64,000 nucleotides of DNA, taken from assembly GCA_001695595.3 (NCBI GenBank), contig MBPM02000025.1:558001-622000 (forward strand), in the 5' to 3' direction. The notes under the pieces are model-generated. The model ran no database searches, was not told where the DNA came from, and saw nothing but the letters and a program-made list of their open reading frames with translations. The DNA is from Plasmopara viticola. Its lineage: Eukaryota; Oomycota; Peronosporomycetes; Peronosporales; Peronosporaceae. Positions within the stretch are counted from its first letter, which is position 1. Every line of letters begins with the position of its first letter. Below, one piece after another: positions 23,571 to 34,876 of the stretch. A program made the translations under genes and the position numbers.

Positions 23571-26500
23571 TGATTGCTGAAAATACTATTTAATGGCACT
23601 CTTGAACCTCCTTGAAAGAAGTCAAACGTACGCAGAAAGCTGTCATTAAAGACGCGCCATGCGCAGTCTGCCCATGAAGTCGATGACTGTCACCCCCTCT
23701 GATAAAAGGATACAGCAATTAAAATAAATCAGTTATACAGAGACTACAAGCTCTTTACAATGCTAGCTGCAAAGAACTTAAATGCGCATAATACGCATAG
23801 TTGGGTTGCGAAAAAAGTTGCGCTCGCTGGTGCTTCAGGTGACAACTTATAGGATGGTCCATATAAGCAGAGTCGAATGCTCTTTGACGGACGTTTTCAG
23901 CAGGTATACCGAAGGGATGTCAATTCAAAGTCCTTAGTGCAACTTTTTAGCGCATGCGAAGATATCATAGCCGAACAACTTACTTCTCGACCGCATTTAC
24001 AGTTGTATCTCTGTGAAGGGAGCAAGGCCTGGGTGATCCAGCGCAAGTCGTTGCTTTAATTAGCGAAGATCTAAAGTAAGGTATACTCCCAGATACGAAG
24101 CATTCTGCTCAATTTTCGCGACATGTCGGTGGCCCCACAAGAACCAGTAGGTGGCCGAGGGGAAAGTGAGAATACGTGGAGCCTGCCATAAGACCAAAAC
24201 TGTGGCTCAAACGTCGGCCTTTCCTGAGCTTACTAGTAACGGTGAGCCGTGACTTTGTCTCTGGCTTGCCTGAGGCTAATGACAGCTCGGATACAAAGAT
24301 TTCTGCGTGACGTTTAAGTAAGATGATACTTTTGGTACCGATTCGGTTCAATATAGCTAGTGAGTCAGTCGCAAGGGTCCCATGCTTACGGAATGCATTT
24401 ATCATGGACTTCCAGGCGTGATGAGACCCGCGATTTACCGCTGTGTACTGTCAAAGAGGCTTTAGCTATCGAAAGCTTGCTAATTTTAAATGCAAAATAA
24501 TTCTCTCGTACGCAATGACACAATTGTATCGTGTCCGAGTGGCCATACAGAGGCTGATTCTGTTCACTTCACGACCGTATTGGCAATATCGCTGAGAGGT
24601 TGAGCACTTACAAGGATATGCGCTTTTAGCGCTTGGATCCGACAACAAGGGCGATTACTTCCCGATAGGCTCCCACTAAGACGCGCCACGATTCAAAAGT
24701 GAAGCTTATAGGCAATATTGTCAGAGAAGCCCATCTTCTCCTGGGTGGGCTCAAGGGTCGGGATAACCACAAAGAAGCCGACCAGAATCGAGTCCGGGAG
24801 CAGTCTTGACTGCGTACACTCGGCCAACATTCCTTGACTTGGTGCTTTTAAATGGATTGTGCAGTAAGGCAGAGAAGGTTTTATAGTTGTTAGAGTTTTC
24901 CAGAGGAATTAGAACTCGTAAGAGCCATATAACGATTCTGTCAGGACACATTGCCTTTGGAAATCAAATCTATTGACAATTTATCGCGTACGCTGGGAGC
25001 TCTTGACCACACGTTGAGGTATAGAAGTATCTGAGCTCTAAGCTTACGCTCGCAGCGTCCGGCTTGGTGTTATAGCGAGGTAAAAACTTTGCGAATTGAC
25101 TTTGACCTAACCAATGAGTAGTTTGACTTTTAATTTACTGACGACAAAAATCTAGTCAAATGTAGTTGGGATTCGACTTGTGACACTTTTAAGTTTTGCT
25201 GGGTCCTAAAATAAATTTTTCGATGCAGTTGTGTCAATAAACTTCTAGAAGATATGTAAGGTTTCTGGCCCAACTGCAATCCGCCCTTGTCAATTTACGA
25301 CACTGATTGAAATTTCAAAGCAAAATTTGGGTATGGCCGTTGAAAGACCACCAGGAACAATGGTTTTTTTAAGGCTTAGTTCTTTCCATAGACTTCGGAC
25401 GAAGAGTAGCTTCTGTAAAGCTCATGCTACATGCAGAGCAGATGAGCATGCTGCTCGGTGCAATGACCCGCATCGACGGGGTAATGACTCCCGTCTTGTC
25501 TTTGGCAGGCATGTTGTCGACAGAGTGAGTTGATCGCCGCGCTGTAAAGCAAAAAAAACACCTATTCAGTAGCTTTAAGTCCCGCAAAATGTACTAAAGA
25601 TGCTGTCTTTGACTTTGATCTCTTTCTTTTGGCTTTCAATACTGATAGTATGATCGGTGAGGGCATTCCAAATGGGCTTTGGACCTCGAGATTTCGCAGA
25701 CCTTTCTATCTTTTTGTTTTGTCATGGTCGGTGAGTCGGACAACAAGTCTGGCACCATTTAAAAATTACCCTTGAAAAGAAAGCCGGTTTGACCACATGT
25801 TGCTAGCTTCGGGCTTTTCTGCAGCATTAGCGAGCATATCTTGAGTTGATTACTCGCTGAAGCGTCTGCATCGAGCCTAGTCACTTAAATTGATTAAGAC
25901 AGAGATACCTATGAAGGGGAAAAAGCAGGCATGCAATTTTCATCGTTATTGTGTGGGCGGCTCTTTTGAAGCTTTCTTTGCTCATGAGGTGCTTTAAAAG
26001 GCTAAGCCTATCATTCCTGGCCGCCCATGACGCGGCTTTTGACGCAGACTCAGACTTAGACACATGGACTGGTTTGGTGCCGAGACGCTGAAGCAACTTT
26101 CGTGTAAATTGACTTGATCAACATCAAATGACCCAGCCAGCTGGCAGTCTTCTTTGCTCATCTTTACGCTCCGACCAACGTTTGATATCAAATCTGAAGA
26201 CACTCACCTTTTATATCTGGATATAGTCCGAGTCGAACTTAAGAAGGATGCAAGGAGTCATTATATAACGCCGTAGCATTTTTGCTAGCTGAATGCTGCC
26301 GTCCCGTTAAAAGCCGCCTTGAATCAATAATGGCTCCTGGTGTAAGACAAATACTCTACCGACATTTGTATTGTCTGCGCGCCAAGGTTTACCATGAAGT
26401 TTCTGAATAAGGTGCTAACATGTTTTTGGAAATATCGTTGTATTGAATGGACAAGTCTATGTTTGCATCCTAAGGTGCAAATAAAATTCTCAAGACCGAG

Positions 26501-26861
26501 GAGATTTTATAATTGCTCACATTTGAATCGCATCCTTTGTGGAAAAAAAATTCTGTGCAAGGTGTTGTGCGACCTTAGTACACCAAAACAGGCTTGGAGT
26601 ACTGGTGACACTCACACCGAGTACTCAGCTTTTAAAAATGCGCAAACTTTAAGCGAGCATAACTCTGATCTACACGACAAGAATGTCACAGTACTATCCG
26701 CTTTAAGCGCTAATACTTCGTCTTTACGTATAGTACTTGCAGCTCTCTGTTGATTCGCAGCGAAAAACATTTTTTTTTAGCCGTATAGAAGAAGATATGC
26801 TATTGAGCGGCAAAGTAGATCAACAACGTTGTTACTACAAGTCATTGAATGCCATTGTATG

Positions 26862-27018
26862 CTGACGAGGTCCGTACTGTACAGTCTGCACCAGCTAGAA
26901 CTTTAATGTACGGATCCGTATATGTTGCGATCGGCCTAATATTCGTGTGCTTTGTGCGCTTTTGCATCAACTCCTCGTTTCCAATCAAAAAAAAATTCAT
27001 TCTTGACACGTTTTGACT
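26862..27018 (+). pseudogene. Secretory-leader relic related to 44470-44685
   Basis: Plus-strand translation runs VRT-QSAP then MYGSVYVAIGLIFVCFVRF and ends at a stop within about 35 residues. The region before and into the leader matches the minus strand at 44622-44690 in nucleotide blocks (reverse complement AGCTGGTGCAGAC and CAGTACGGAC) and in protein order (VRT, SAPA, M, SV, hydrophobic run). The hydrophobic run looks like a signal peptide. With no open frame beyond it, this is read as a broken 5' end of a secreted-protein gene. Confidence 0.35.
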
Positions 27019-27118
27019 ACAATAACATAATACCACATAATTGTAATGTAATAACCATTAAAACATTTCCGACAGCTCGAGAAAGTCACATATTTAGCTT
27101 CTCAAAAGAGTCAACATC

Positions 27119-27485
27119 TGCTAAATAACGATTCAATTGCGTCTGAACATGGTTCGAAAGATAGTAGCGACTGATCTGTGGCTGTACGACGTCTCAGCGC
27201 TTCAAAATAGTCAATTTTCGCTAACTTATTGCTTTAATGCGTCTGTGCACGGCTAGAAAGATAGTTATGACTGATCCGTTGCCGTACGACAAATCAGCGC
27301 TTCGAAGTAGTCGATGTTCGCTAAGTTATGGCTTCAATACGTCTGTGCACGCCTAAAACGATAGAATGCACTGAACTGTCACCGTGCGACGCATTAGCGT
27401 CTAAAAAAAATCGCCAAGTTATGGCTTAAATGCGTCTAGAAAGATAGATTGGGCCGATCTGTACCCGTACGGCACCATAGCACTT
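27119..27485. repeat. Degenerate tandem repeat, ~100-bp unit, almost 4 copies
   Basis: Unit starts at about 27119, 27219, 27319 and 27412. Each begins with a GCTAANTTATNGCTTNAAT-like block, then GCGTCTG, a GCACGG-like block, AGAAAGATAG, CTGATCTGT and CCGTACGAC. The copies are diverged from each other and the last is shortened. The array ends about 360 bp before the start of the FHA-CHAT-STAND gene. Confidence 0.75.
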
Positions 27486-27846
27486 TAAAAGAAACATTAT
27501 ACAGTAAGATTCGGCTCTGATGTGGTTGTGCACGGATGATAGATAGTTTGGAATGAGAGCTCTTGAATGATTAAATTAGTTGATTTACATATTTACTGAT
27601 GACCATAACCGTACGGAATAGATTTATATGCACAGTTGCAGATTCTGAAATGGCTCAGCTAGAAGCCAGCAGTTTACTTCGTCAATAAATGGCAGTTTTT
27701 TGCTCCAATTTTACGATAACACTGCATAAAAGAATAAATCACCCACTTACTGTAGCGAGCCCAAAAACTTCTATTATTTTATAGAGGTTATTTTTTCCTA
27801 CTACGTTGAAGTGCGCACTCAGAAAACCCCAAGAGAAGAATACGTA

Positions 27847-30800
27847 ATGGACGCATCGGGGCATCATAAGCGCACGCTGGACGACGACAAACATGGGGAT
27901 CTATCATGTGTATCGAGTAGGAATGAAAACATTAGTCCACGGCTTTTGGATGCGCAAGTGGGACTGACCACGTCTGTGGGCTGCCATGGGGATACAGCGG
28001 GCGCCGGATCGGATCGCGGGCGCATCACTGGCGCAGTTAAATGTCGTCGTTTGGGTTTAGATCTTAGCGGGTCCTCATCACCGTTTAACACGAAGCTTAA
28101 AGTACTGCCAAGCCCCGTGCCGCCTGCGCTACAATTTGTAGGAGACCAGGACGGCATCGTACGCGGGCAAGGCCGGCCTATATTTACCTTAAATGATGCA
28201 CAATTTCAACGTACGCCCACAATCTCGACGTCATTGAATTTATCTGGGTGTGCCTCAGAACTTAAGAACTGCTCACCCGCTCATGCGAAAAGACAAAATG
28301 AGGTTACTGTTGCGAGAAGCGACGGGCCAGGAGTCTCACCCGCTGGTAGTCAGGAGGAACATAAGAATTCTGGATTACAGAGTAATGTAAATGCAGCAGG
28401 TCGAGGGTTGACGGTACCGAGGAGAATGCCGATTCTTGTAAAAAATATCTAGCAGATTCTAATTGTCTTTTGCTGGTATTTAGATATCGCATCGTTTGGG
28501 GTCAATCGGACAGGCCAATTCCGGCAGTCCTGTGTTTGGAGCACTAGCCGCTCCATTTAGAAAACCCATAACCGTATTTACTACTGTACGGCATCAGTGT
28601 CTTGGTTACCTTTTTTCTTATCGAAAGGTACTTACGTACATATGACTTATTGATTGCAGACACCTTTGTCAAAGCAAGATGTTGTAAGAGATCCGTTTTT
28701 GATTGCCCAACATCAAAGTCTTGAGATCCAAAATGTCAACTCGCAAAACGTTGAGTCAGTAAAAGGGACTAGTACGCCGCTGCAAGACTCAGACGGATTA
28801 AGGAATAACTTATCCAATGCGTCGATGCCGTCTTTCGATGTTGATGACGTCTCAAGCGACGAAGAATTGATTGGCATTCCGGGACCCGACATTCCAGATC
28901 CAGACATTTCGTACTCGCAGGAAAAACTTGGAGATCTATCGGTTGCTGAAAACAGTTTAGAAGAGAAAGTCGTGCTTAAACTATGCGATGGACTTGCGAA
29001 CAGTCTTACGCAAGTTGAGCGAGATCGCATGGAGCTGCTTAATTTGTACACGATTGAGCTGGCTCACCTAGCAACTCCACTTGTGTTGGGACGAGATCAA
29101 TTTCAGAATGTGTTTGGCGACAGTATTCGTGGCGGGATGCTTTCCCATTTAAGTCGTCGGCATTGTTTAATTCACGTTGAAAACATGTCAAGAAATGATG
29201 ATACTAAAGTGGGAGTCAAAGTGCGAGTTGAAGACACTAGCACAAACGGGATACGGGTGAATGGCGTTTTAATCAAACATGGACAAGTGTACGATTTAGA
29301 GCTCAACGATATTATTACACTACTGCGGATACGGCGAGATGAGGTACAATGCGAAGCACTGTTTCTATTAGTGACATTATGGACCTATGTGCTGACCCGT
29401 GCGAATAGGATGATATCTCGTTAGGTTACAAATTGGTTCGATGCGACTCGCCGCTTGAGAATAGCAAACGAACGAGAAGAGTGAGCAGGCATGATGGGCG
29501 TTTTGTCAGACCTGGCGATAAATTTTCGTGCGATTCGCTGGACGTGAGCAATCATCAAAATCTGACACCAGCTCATGAATCAAACGTAGCGTCTATAAAT
29601 GCATTACCAATGCAAGCTATTGCACAAGAGATACGTCATCAAATACCAATGGGACCGGATACTCCCGCAGGATCTCGGTCTCTACCTGAAAAAGAAGAAA
29701 AGATGAGAAATTTGTATCAGAACGATGTATCAACGCGGAGAATTCGATGCGTAAGCCTGAATATAATGCGTATGGGCAAACACATGCTTTTATTGTTTAT
29801 TACCATGGTCTGCAGACAATTTTGTTTGCTGATAAAGTCGCCCAAGATTTTTCGGATTCAAGCCAGCCTTCTGAGGTGCGTCAGTTTTGTAATTCGCTAA
29901 TTCAATATGATATTGCCTAATGATGAACGATGCAGGAAGCCAATTTTGATTATCGTGAGGAATTATCGGAAATTTTGTCGGCGTTTGCGTCGATACGAAC
30001 GTTCGACGTAGGTAGAATTTTTGTGATGTCGAGATACATTTTGGAGGGTATAATAGCAAGTGATGCTGCACACAGGCTTCATCGTACAATTGTGCAAGTA
30101 GCGAAACGTTTGGTGACGCCTTAAGTGATGACAGTGATGTAATTATTTACACCGGCGGAGGTGATAAGGACCATCTGGTAATTGAAGGTCCAGATGGTTT
30201 GGCAGTCCGCTTTGAAAGTACTGACATTTTACAACTTTTTAATGAGGGTAAGGAAGCACAATCACTTCAAGGCACCAGGTTTTTAACACTTAACATGTAA
30301 ACAGCTACCTGTATTACGCAAAAGCTAATCATTGTAATTGCATCAACACTTGAACCAGGTAATTGACAAGTTTTGTCATTTACTTTTGAGAAACATTTTA
30401 ACAGATTTTGTAAGCTAAACTGCTTGCAGAGTGTGGGGCCGTCCATGTTTGCTATCTAAGCTCCATAAGCAAACACTCGTTGCGAGTCACTGCGTTTATA
30501 CGGTCCGTTGATGCAATTTTTGTATACTTAGAAGAGGTGGTCACATTTTGGCTATGTTTTGTACACAGAGCTTTATTTGCTGGTTTGCTGAAAGGATTTA
30601 CAATAGAAAAAAGCTACGCGCTGGCTGAATTTGTTGCTCTCAACGATTTGCTGCCTATTGTTCAGCATACAGATCAATTTTGTAGTTTGCTTTCGAGTTT
30701 AACCCGGCACAACATTAAAGTCGGGTCTCCACTTGCAGAAGGGGTGGTGAGCGATAAAAATACAATTGCCTTGCTAAACGCGCCATTTATTCCCGTGTTA

Positions 30801-31814
30801 GCAACCCATTTTCTTGGCCGAGATGTCCAAGTCAGACAGGTACGATTCATCTAGCTTTTTCGAAGCAAAAGAATGGGTGCAAATACTGCTTTGTACATTT
30901 TTATTAGATTAAGGCAGCATTGGCGCAGAAGGTTCGAGTTAGCAACCTTTATGGCTCTCGGGGTATCGGAAAGTCATCAATTGCTATTCATATCGCAAAA
31001 GTTTCGTATCGCACAAGAGGATACCGAAATGGGGTTCACTACTTTGCCGTTGACAAGCTGGTCGAAGAATTTCAAAGTGGTATCAAATCTGTTGTGGCAC
31101 ATTCTGATGTGGGCGACTGCTTACAAACAAACAATCAGCTCGATCATCCTCTGTCGAAAATTATTGAAGGAGTTGAAAGTCTTTTGCGCATGCTTCCAGG
31201 GTAAATTTTTAATGCATGGTAATTTCATAATTTGGGTTGACCACGATGATTTGTCGCAGGACGGATCCTGCCAATTACCCGACCACACTTCTGGTTCTGG
31301 ATGGTTGCGACACAGTACTTCCTGCATTAGAAGTGTTTGTGATGAAGTTACTTCGCTCATTTCCAGGCGTTCAGGTATATGATGCTTTAGAAGGATGCAG
31401 AATAATTTATTAGATGATGAAGTAACGATTGTGTGCAGATTCTATTGACGTCAACCGAAAAGCTTCAGCTTGACTCGGCTGAAGGTGAGGTTTTGCCAGT
31501 GGAAGTTATCCATGTCGAGGAGCTGGGAAAAGTGGATAGCGCGAGATTGTTTTTAAAATTAGCAAGAGGCCATTTGACTTCCAAGCAATTTCGACACCGT
31601 ACGCTTCAAGATTTTACCAAAGCATGTGATGAATAATAAGTAACACTTTATTTTACTTGTATGCTTAGACTTTCCCGACAGCAGTATTGAAGCTATCTCA
31701 AACGATGAGCGAGTGCTAGGGACCAAAGGCAACCCTTTTCATATCTCCCGTCTTGTGTACGATCTTAAATCGCAAACAATTGTCGGCGGCAATGAAAAAA
31801 ATGTGCTTACATGA
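27847..31814 (+). CDS. FHA-CHAT-STAND (NLR-like) multidomain protein
   Basis: Thirteen exons are inferred: 27847-28437, 28484-28573 (or -28585), 28660-29343, 29409-29750, 29816-29875, 29936-30007, 30076-30247, 30305-30358, 30430-30839, 30914-31200, 31260-31374, 31439-31625, 31669-31814. All phases agree; the product is about 1070 aa. Residues 1-360 look disordered, with acidic DDVSSDEE. An FHA domain follows at about 367-470 (VLGRDQF, LSRRHCLIHV, DTSTNGIRVNG, DISLGYKL). Residues about 570-780 fit a CHAT caspase fold: DVIIYTGGG, then KLIIVIAST, then the family's closing helix pattern (ALFAGLLKGFTIEKSYALAE). A STAND/NB-ARC module ends the protein: Walker A GSRGIGKSS, Walker B LLVLDGCD, ILLTSTEKL, a LFLKLA element and GNPFHISRL. 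Phosphopeptide-regulated signalling is inferred. The 28573/28585 donor and the 43-nt last intron are the weakest points. Confidence 0.75.
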
Positions 31815-31834
31815 ACGCTAGTTTTAAAAACCAG

Positions 31835-33363
31835 CTATGTTTCAATTCCGCCGGCTTGAAAATGACGAAGTAAGACACCAAGGTTTACAAGGACAGTGCC
31901 GGTTGAAACTGTACGTAATCGACATCGATCTGACCATGCTGCGTTGAAAATCACATCGTCGCTCCTAAGTTCGGGGGTGCGTCCATAAATCTGTACATCT
32001 AGCTCTTCTTTTGAAGTGCCAAGTGGACGCCACAGAGAAACCCAGAGTTTGTGTTGCCCGGCAGCAAACGGCACTGGCACGAAGCCATACCCAACCACAT
32101 GTAACTCCATGCTCGAGTCTACCCGCCACACCTGAAAAATTAATTTTGGCCATCCTTGAAAAGCCGACGTCGCGAAGTGTAAGTCAATAGGGTGAGACCA
32201 TACAACTACATTTGGATCCGATGTCCACGGTGCTGTTGACGGGTAGTCCTGTTGCGTTCGGCCAAATTGGTTTCCAGCAATGTGTATCCATCTTTCGCCA
32301 TACTCCACCCGCCACTTACAGGTAAAACCTCCTATAGATCCAAATCCGTAGCCACAGACGATTTCGCCGATTAAATGCACTTCAGGCTGATTGGCAGGGG
32401 CCACATCAAGTTGTGCAAGTCGCTGTTGAAGACGGTCCGTGCTGACAGGGTGTTTTGTAGTCGGTAAGGTGTCGACGAAATCGGGTTTGTGTCGACGCAA
32501 GGGAGACAACACTTTAGACTGATTTTCCTGTTCACTTTCACTACTGCCGGAGTCACCATCAAGTGCTCGTGGGCTACTGTCACGTTTGCTTTTTCCAGGC
32601 CAAACATGCGACGAAAAGTTCGTGTGACTGACATTGCTCTCGCTTCTGGGCGAGGATAGCACTTCGCTTGACTCCGGGGTTTTGTCCTCTCTGTGGTCGG
32701 ATACATTGCGTTTATTATAGTTGCCCGATGGTTTGATATTATTGGTGAGATTCAAGTCGGGGATCTTCCATCGACTTTTTGGCTTTGACGACTCAACTAC
32801 TACACTAGTCTTTAATGAATTTATCCCCGTGTCTTCGTCGTGATCTTTATGCTCTTGAACTTTGTTCACAAGCTTACGATTCTTCTCGGACTTTGGAAGC
32901 TTCATTAGTCTACACCAGCAAACGAAAGGGCGGTCAATTCGGTGAGCTTCTCGCACGACCAGGTACATTACTTCGATGATAAAGGCTTCTTGGTTGATAT
33001 CTTCTCTTCATTGTCCGACTCCAGCAGTAATTCGCGTCTCAAATTGCGTGTCGTGATTTGCTGAGGCGACGAGGATGTTGCTTGTAAAGCGCTGTCAGTG
33101 ATCTTGGTCTCATTACTTACGACTTGAGCTGCCGCTTGATTGAAAGCAGCTTTCTTTTTTTTCTTCGTTTTGGCTTTACTTTCCTTCGGAGGCTTTGGCT
33201 GTGAAAATCCTTCCGACGACCTGGTCAGGTCTGCAGCATTGGGTGCATTAACGCTGCCGACGGCGATCAGACGTGCGAGGTGTAGGTGACTAACATTTAC
33301 ACAAACTCACTCAGTTCTGGTAGGCGTGGGTCGCTTCCTAGGCGACGCAAGCTTTCTAAGCAT
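31835..33363 (-). CDS. B9D2: B9D2-like ciliary transition-zone protein with long N-terminal extension
   Basis: Three exons, 33363-33311, 33253-32972 and 32909-31835, join in phase through 57- and 62-nt GT-AG introns, giving 469 aa. The C-terminal ~180 residues are a full B9 domain: EVHLIGEIV, FTCKWRVEYG, VVWSHPIDLHFAT, QGWPKLIFQVW, LVGYGF-like GYGFVPVP, WRPLG and a final LLRHF. This matches the whole length of animal B9D2, an MKS-complex C2-type protein at the ciliary transition zone. The first ~290 residues are low-complexity, lysine- and serine-rich and absent from typical B9D2. A shorter product starting in exon 3 is an alternative. The stop codon lies 20 bp from the stop of the convergent FHA-CHAT-STAND gene. 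Confidence 0.85.
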
Positions 33364-33478
33364 CGCACCCTGCACTATGGTTTAATCGAAAAGACGCCGT
33401 TTTAATCACGAAAAGCACAAGCACTTAGTGTATTTACGAAATCTCTATCTTTCTCTACTTTTCTCTTTTTCTTTGCAT

Positions 33479-33937
33479 TTAATTTTTCTTGGTGCGCATA
33501 CGCAGTGCTTTTTTACGCTTGCGGTGCTTGTGCTTGTTCATTTTCTTTCGCCGTTTCTTGATCACACTGTCTGCAAGGTAGCCGTCCATTTGGCGCAGTA
33601 AAGAGTCCACATCGGCGTCACGCAACGGCATATTATCGTACAGCGAGCTGAGCATACCGGATGTGTCCCACAGGTCCTCAGAGCATGTGAGCACATTTTC
33701 TTCAGCGTCGTTGAGCTCGCTATGCAAAGGGAAAGACCCTACTTTCCACAAAAGTGACGGATCTGCGCGCGGATACTTGAGCGAAGGGTCTTCAGGCATG
33801 GGAAGAGACGGCGATTGAAACAGCAAGTCGGGTGCACGAGTCGATATGAAGGCGCGGCATCCTATAAGCTGCGGTGGACGCAATGAGCGCTGGGATGCAC
33901 CTAGGACACACCGAGCAGCAGCGCGCAGCCCCGACAT
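33479..33937 (-). CDS. mS38: Mitochondrial small ribosomal subunit protein mS38 (AURKAIP1/COX24 type)
   Basis: A single 152-aa exon. The C-terminus is the basic mS38 signature (KKRRKKMNKHKHRKRKKAL then RMRTKKN), the short helix that threads into the mitoribosomal small subunit in fungi and animals. The N-terminus (MSGLRAAARCVLGASQRSLR) is arginine/alanine-rich and free of acidic residues, as expected for a mitochondrial presequence. The middle is weakly conserved, as is usual in this family. It lies 115 bp upstream of B9D2 on the same strand and is divergent from the EFCAB11-like gene, with about 245 bp shared upstream region. Confidence 0.85.
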   Translation of the reverse strand: MSGLRAAARCVLGASQRSLRPPQLIGCRAFISTRAPDLLFQSPSLPMPEDPSLKYPRADPSLLWKVGSFPLHSELNDAEENVLTCSEDLWDTSGMLSSLYDNMPLRDADVDSLLRQMDGYLADSVIKKRRKKMNKHKHRKRKKALRMRTKKN

Positions 33938-34182
33938 GTCGACTAGTTCACTGAGAAGAAAAGGATGGGAGGCTGGTAGAGAAGGTTGCTTTAAATATCT
34001 TGATTGGCTATATATAACATGAACTGGACATAATTGTAATCTCTATTTAAAATCTGCGTACTTTGTATGTAATCTAGTGAATAGGAAGGCGTGAGCGATC
34101 ACGAAAAAAGCCTCAAAGATTTGTTGCTAAAAAAGGCAGCGGTCAAGAAGACTGGCTCTTTGACTTCAACGAGAAGATCGCT

Positions 34183-34876
34183 ATGCACAGCGAGGAGTTC
34201 TTGCGCAAATGCTTTGCGTGGTCAGATCACGACGGCAAAGGTAAAGAAGTATGCAGTGGCGGTACTCATAGTGCAAACACGTGACCGAAGTTGCTTGTCC
34301 TAAGGGTATTTGGCGGCGCACGATCTCAAATGCGGTGTTGCAGCGGCATTAGGCGTCCGACCATCAAAAGTGGGATTCATGTAGTGAGTCCTTGAGCTTG
34401 CGCACTGATACAAGGTGAAGCTTTTACTGGCCCAGATGTTCCGGAAATATGTCGATTCAGATCATGAAATGCGCATCACGTTGGACGAGTTTGTATCGGT
34501 CACGAAATCAAGACTGGCCAGAACAGACCTGTTGGAGGACGTGAGAAGGCTATTTAAAGCGCTCGACTTGAGAGCTCAAGGATTTATTTCGCTGCGTAGC
34601 TTTCAACAGGTCGCAAGTAAAAATTTGTTCTGTGATTAGTTAATCTCTGCTAACGGTGTTATGTGATAGGCGTGTGAGATGGCACTGCCACTCGCTAATC
34701 AGGAAACGTTGCTACATGCTTTTCACGAAGCAGACCGCGATGGTGACGGACGGGTGCGACGGATTTGCAATGAGTAGCTCCGACGTGCTCAATATAATTA
34801 ATATATGCTGCTGTAGGTGACGTACCAAGACTTTGAGCGGATGTGTCTAGTTGCTTTGCAAGTCAACACAGATTAA
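34183..34876 (+). CDS. EFCAB11: EFCAB11-like EF-hand protein
   Basis: Five exons are inferred: 34183-34240, 34305-34369, 34415-34609, 34670-34753 and about 34817-34876, with introns of 64, 45, 60 and ~63 nt; all phases agree and the product is about 153 aa, close to human EFCAB11 (163 aa). EF-hand pairs are visible: SDHDGKGYLAAHDL, DSDHEMRITLDEF, a degenerate LRAQGFISLRSF, and the canonical calcium loop DRDGDGRVTYQD. RPSK precedes the second exon junction, as in animal homologues. The frame upstream of the ATG at 34183 stays open to about 34085 without another ATG, so an earlier exon is possible. The molecular function of the family is poorly known. Confidence 0.8.

Larger units (their letters stand above)
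22559..27118. other. Gene-poor region with hairpin and effector-like relic
   Basis: I found no intact gene. Frames such as 24109-24405 (minus), 25881-26203 (minus) and 26394-26753 (plus) are moderately long but carry no recognisable domain and overlap frames on the opposite strand. Identified structures are a hairpin at 23533-23570 and a signal-peptide-like relic at about 26862-27018. The rest is probably eroded transposon or intergenic DNA. Confidence 0.35.

Noticed and set aside
26394..26753. 119-codon plus-strand frame
   Set aside because: No domain, no homologous pattern recognised, no neighbouring exon; length alone is not enough in AT-rich decayed DNA.
28628..28659. Intron with donor at 28628 in the FHA-CHAT-STAND gene
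   Set aside because: It would be only 32 nt, shorter than any other intron in the window; donors at 28574 or 28586 keep the same phase and give normal lengths.
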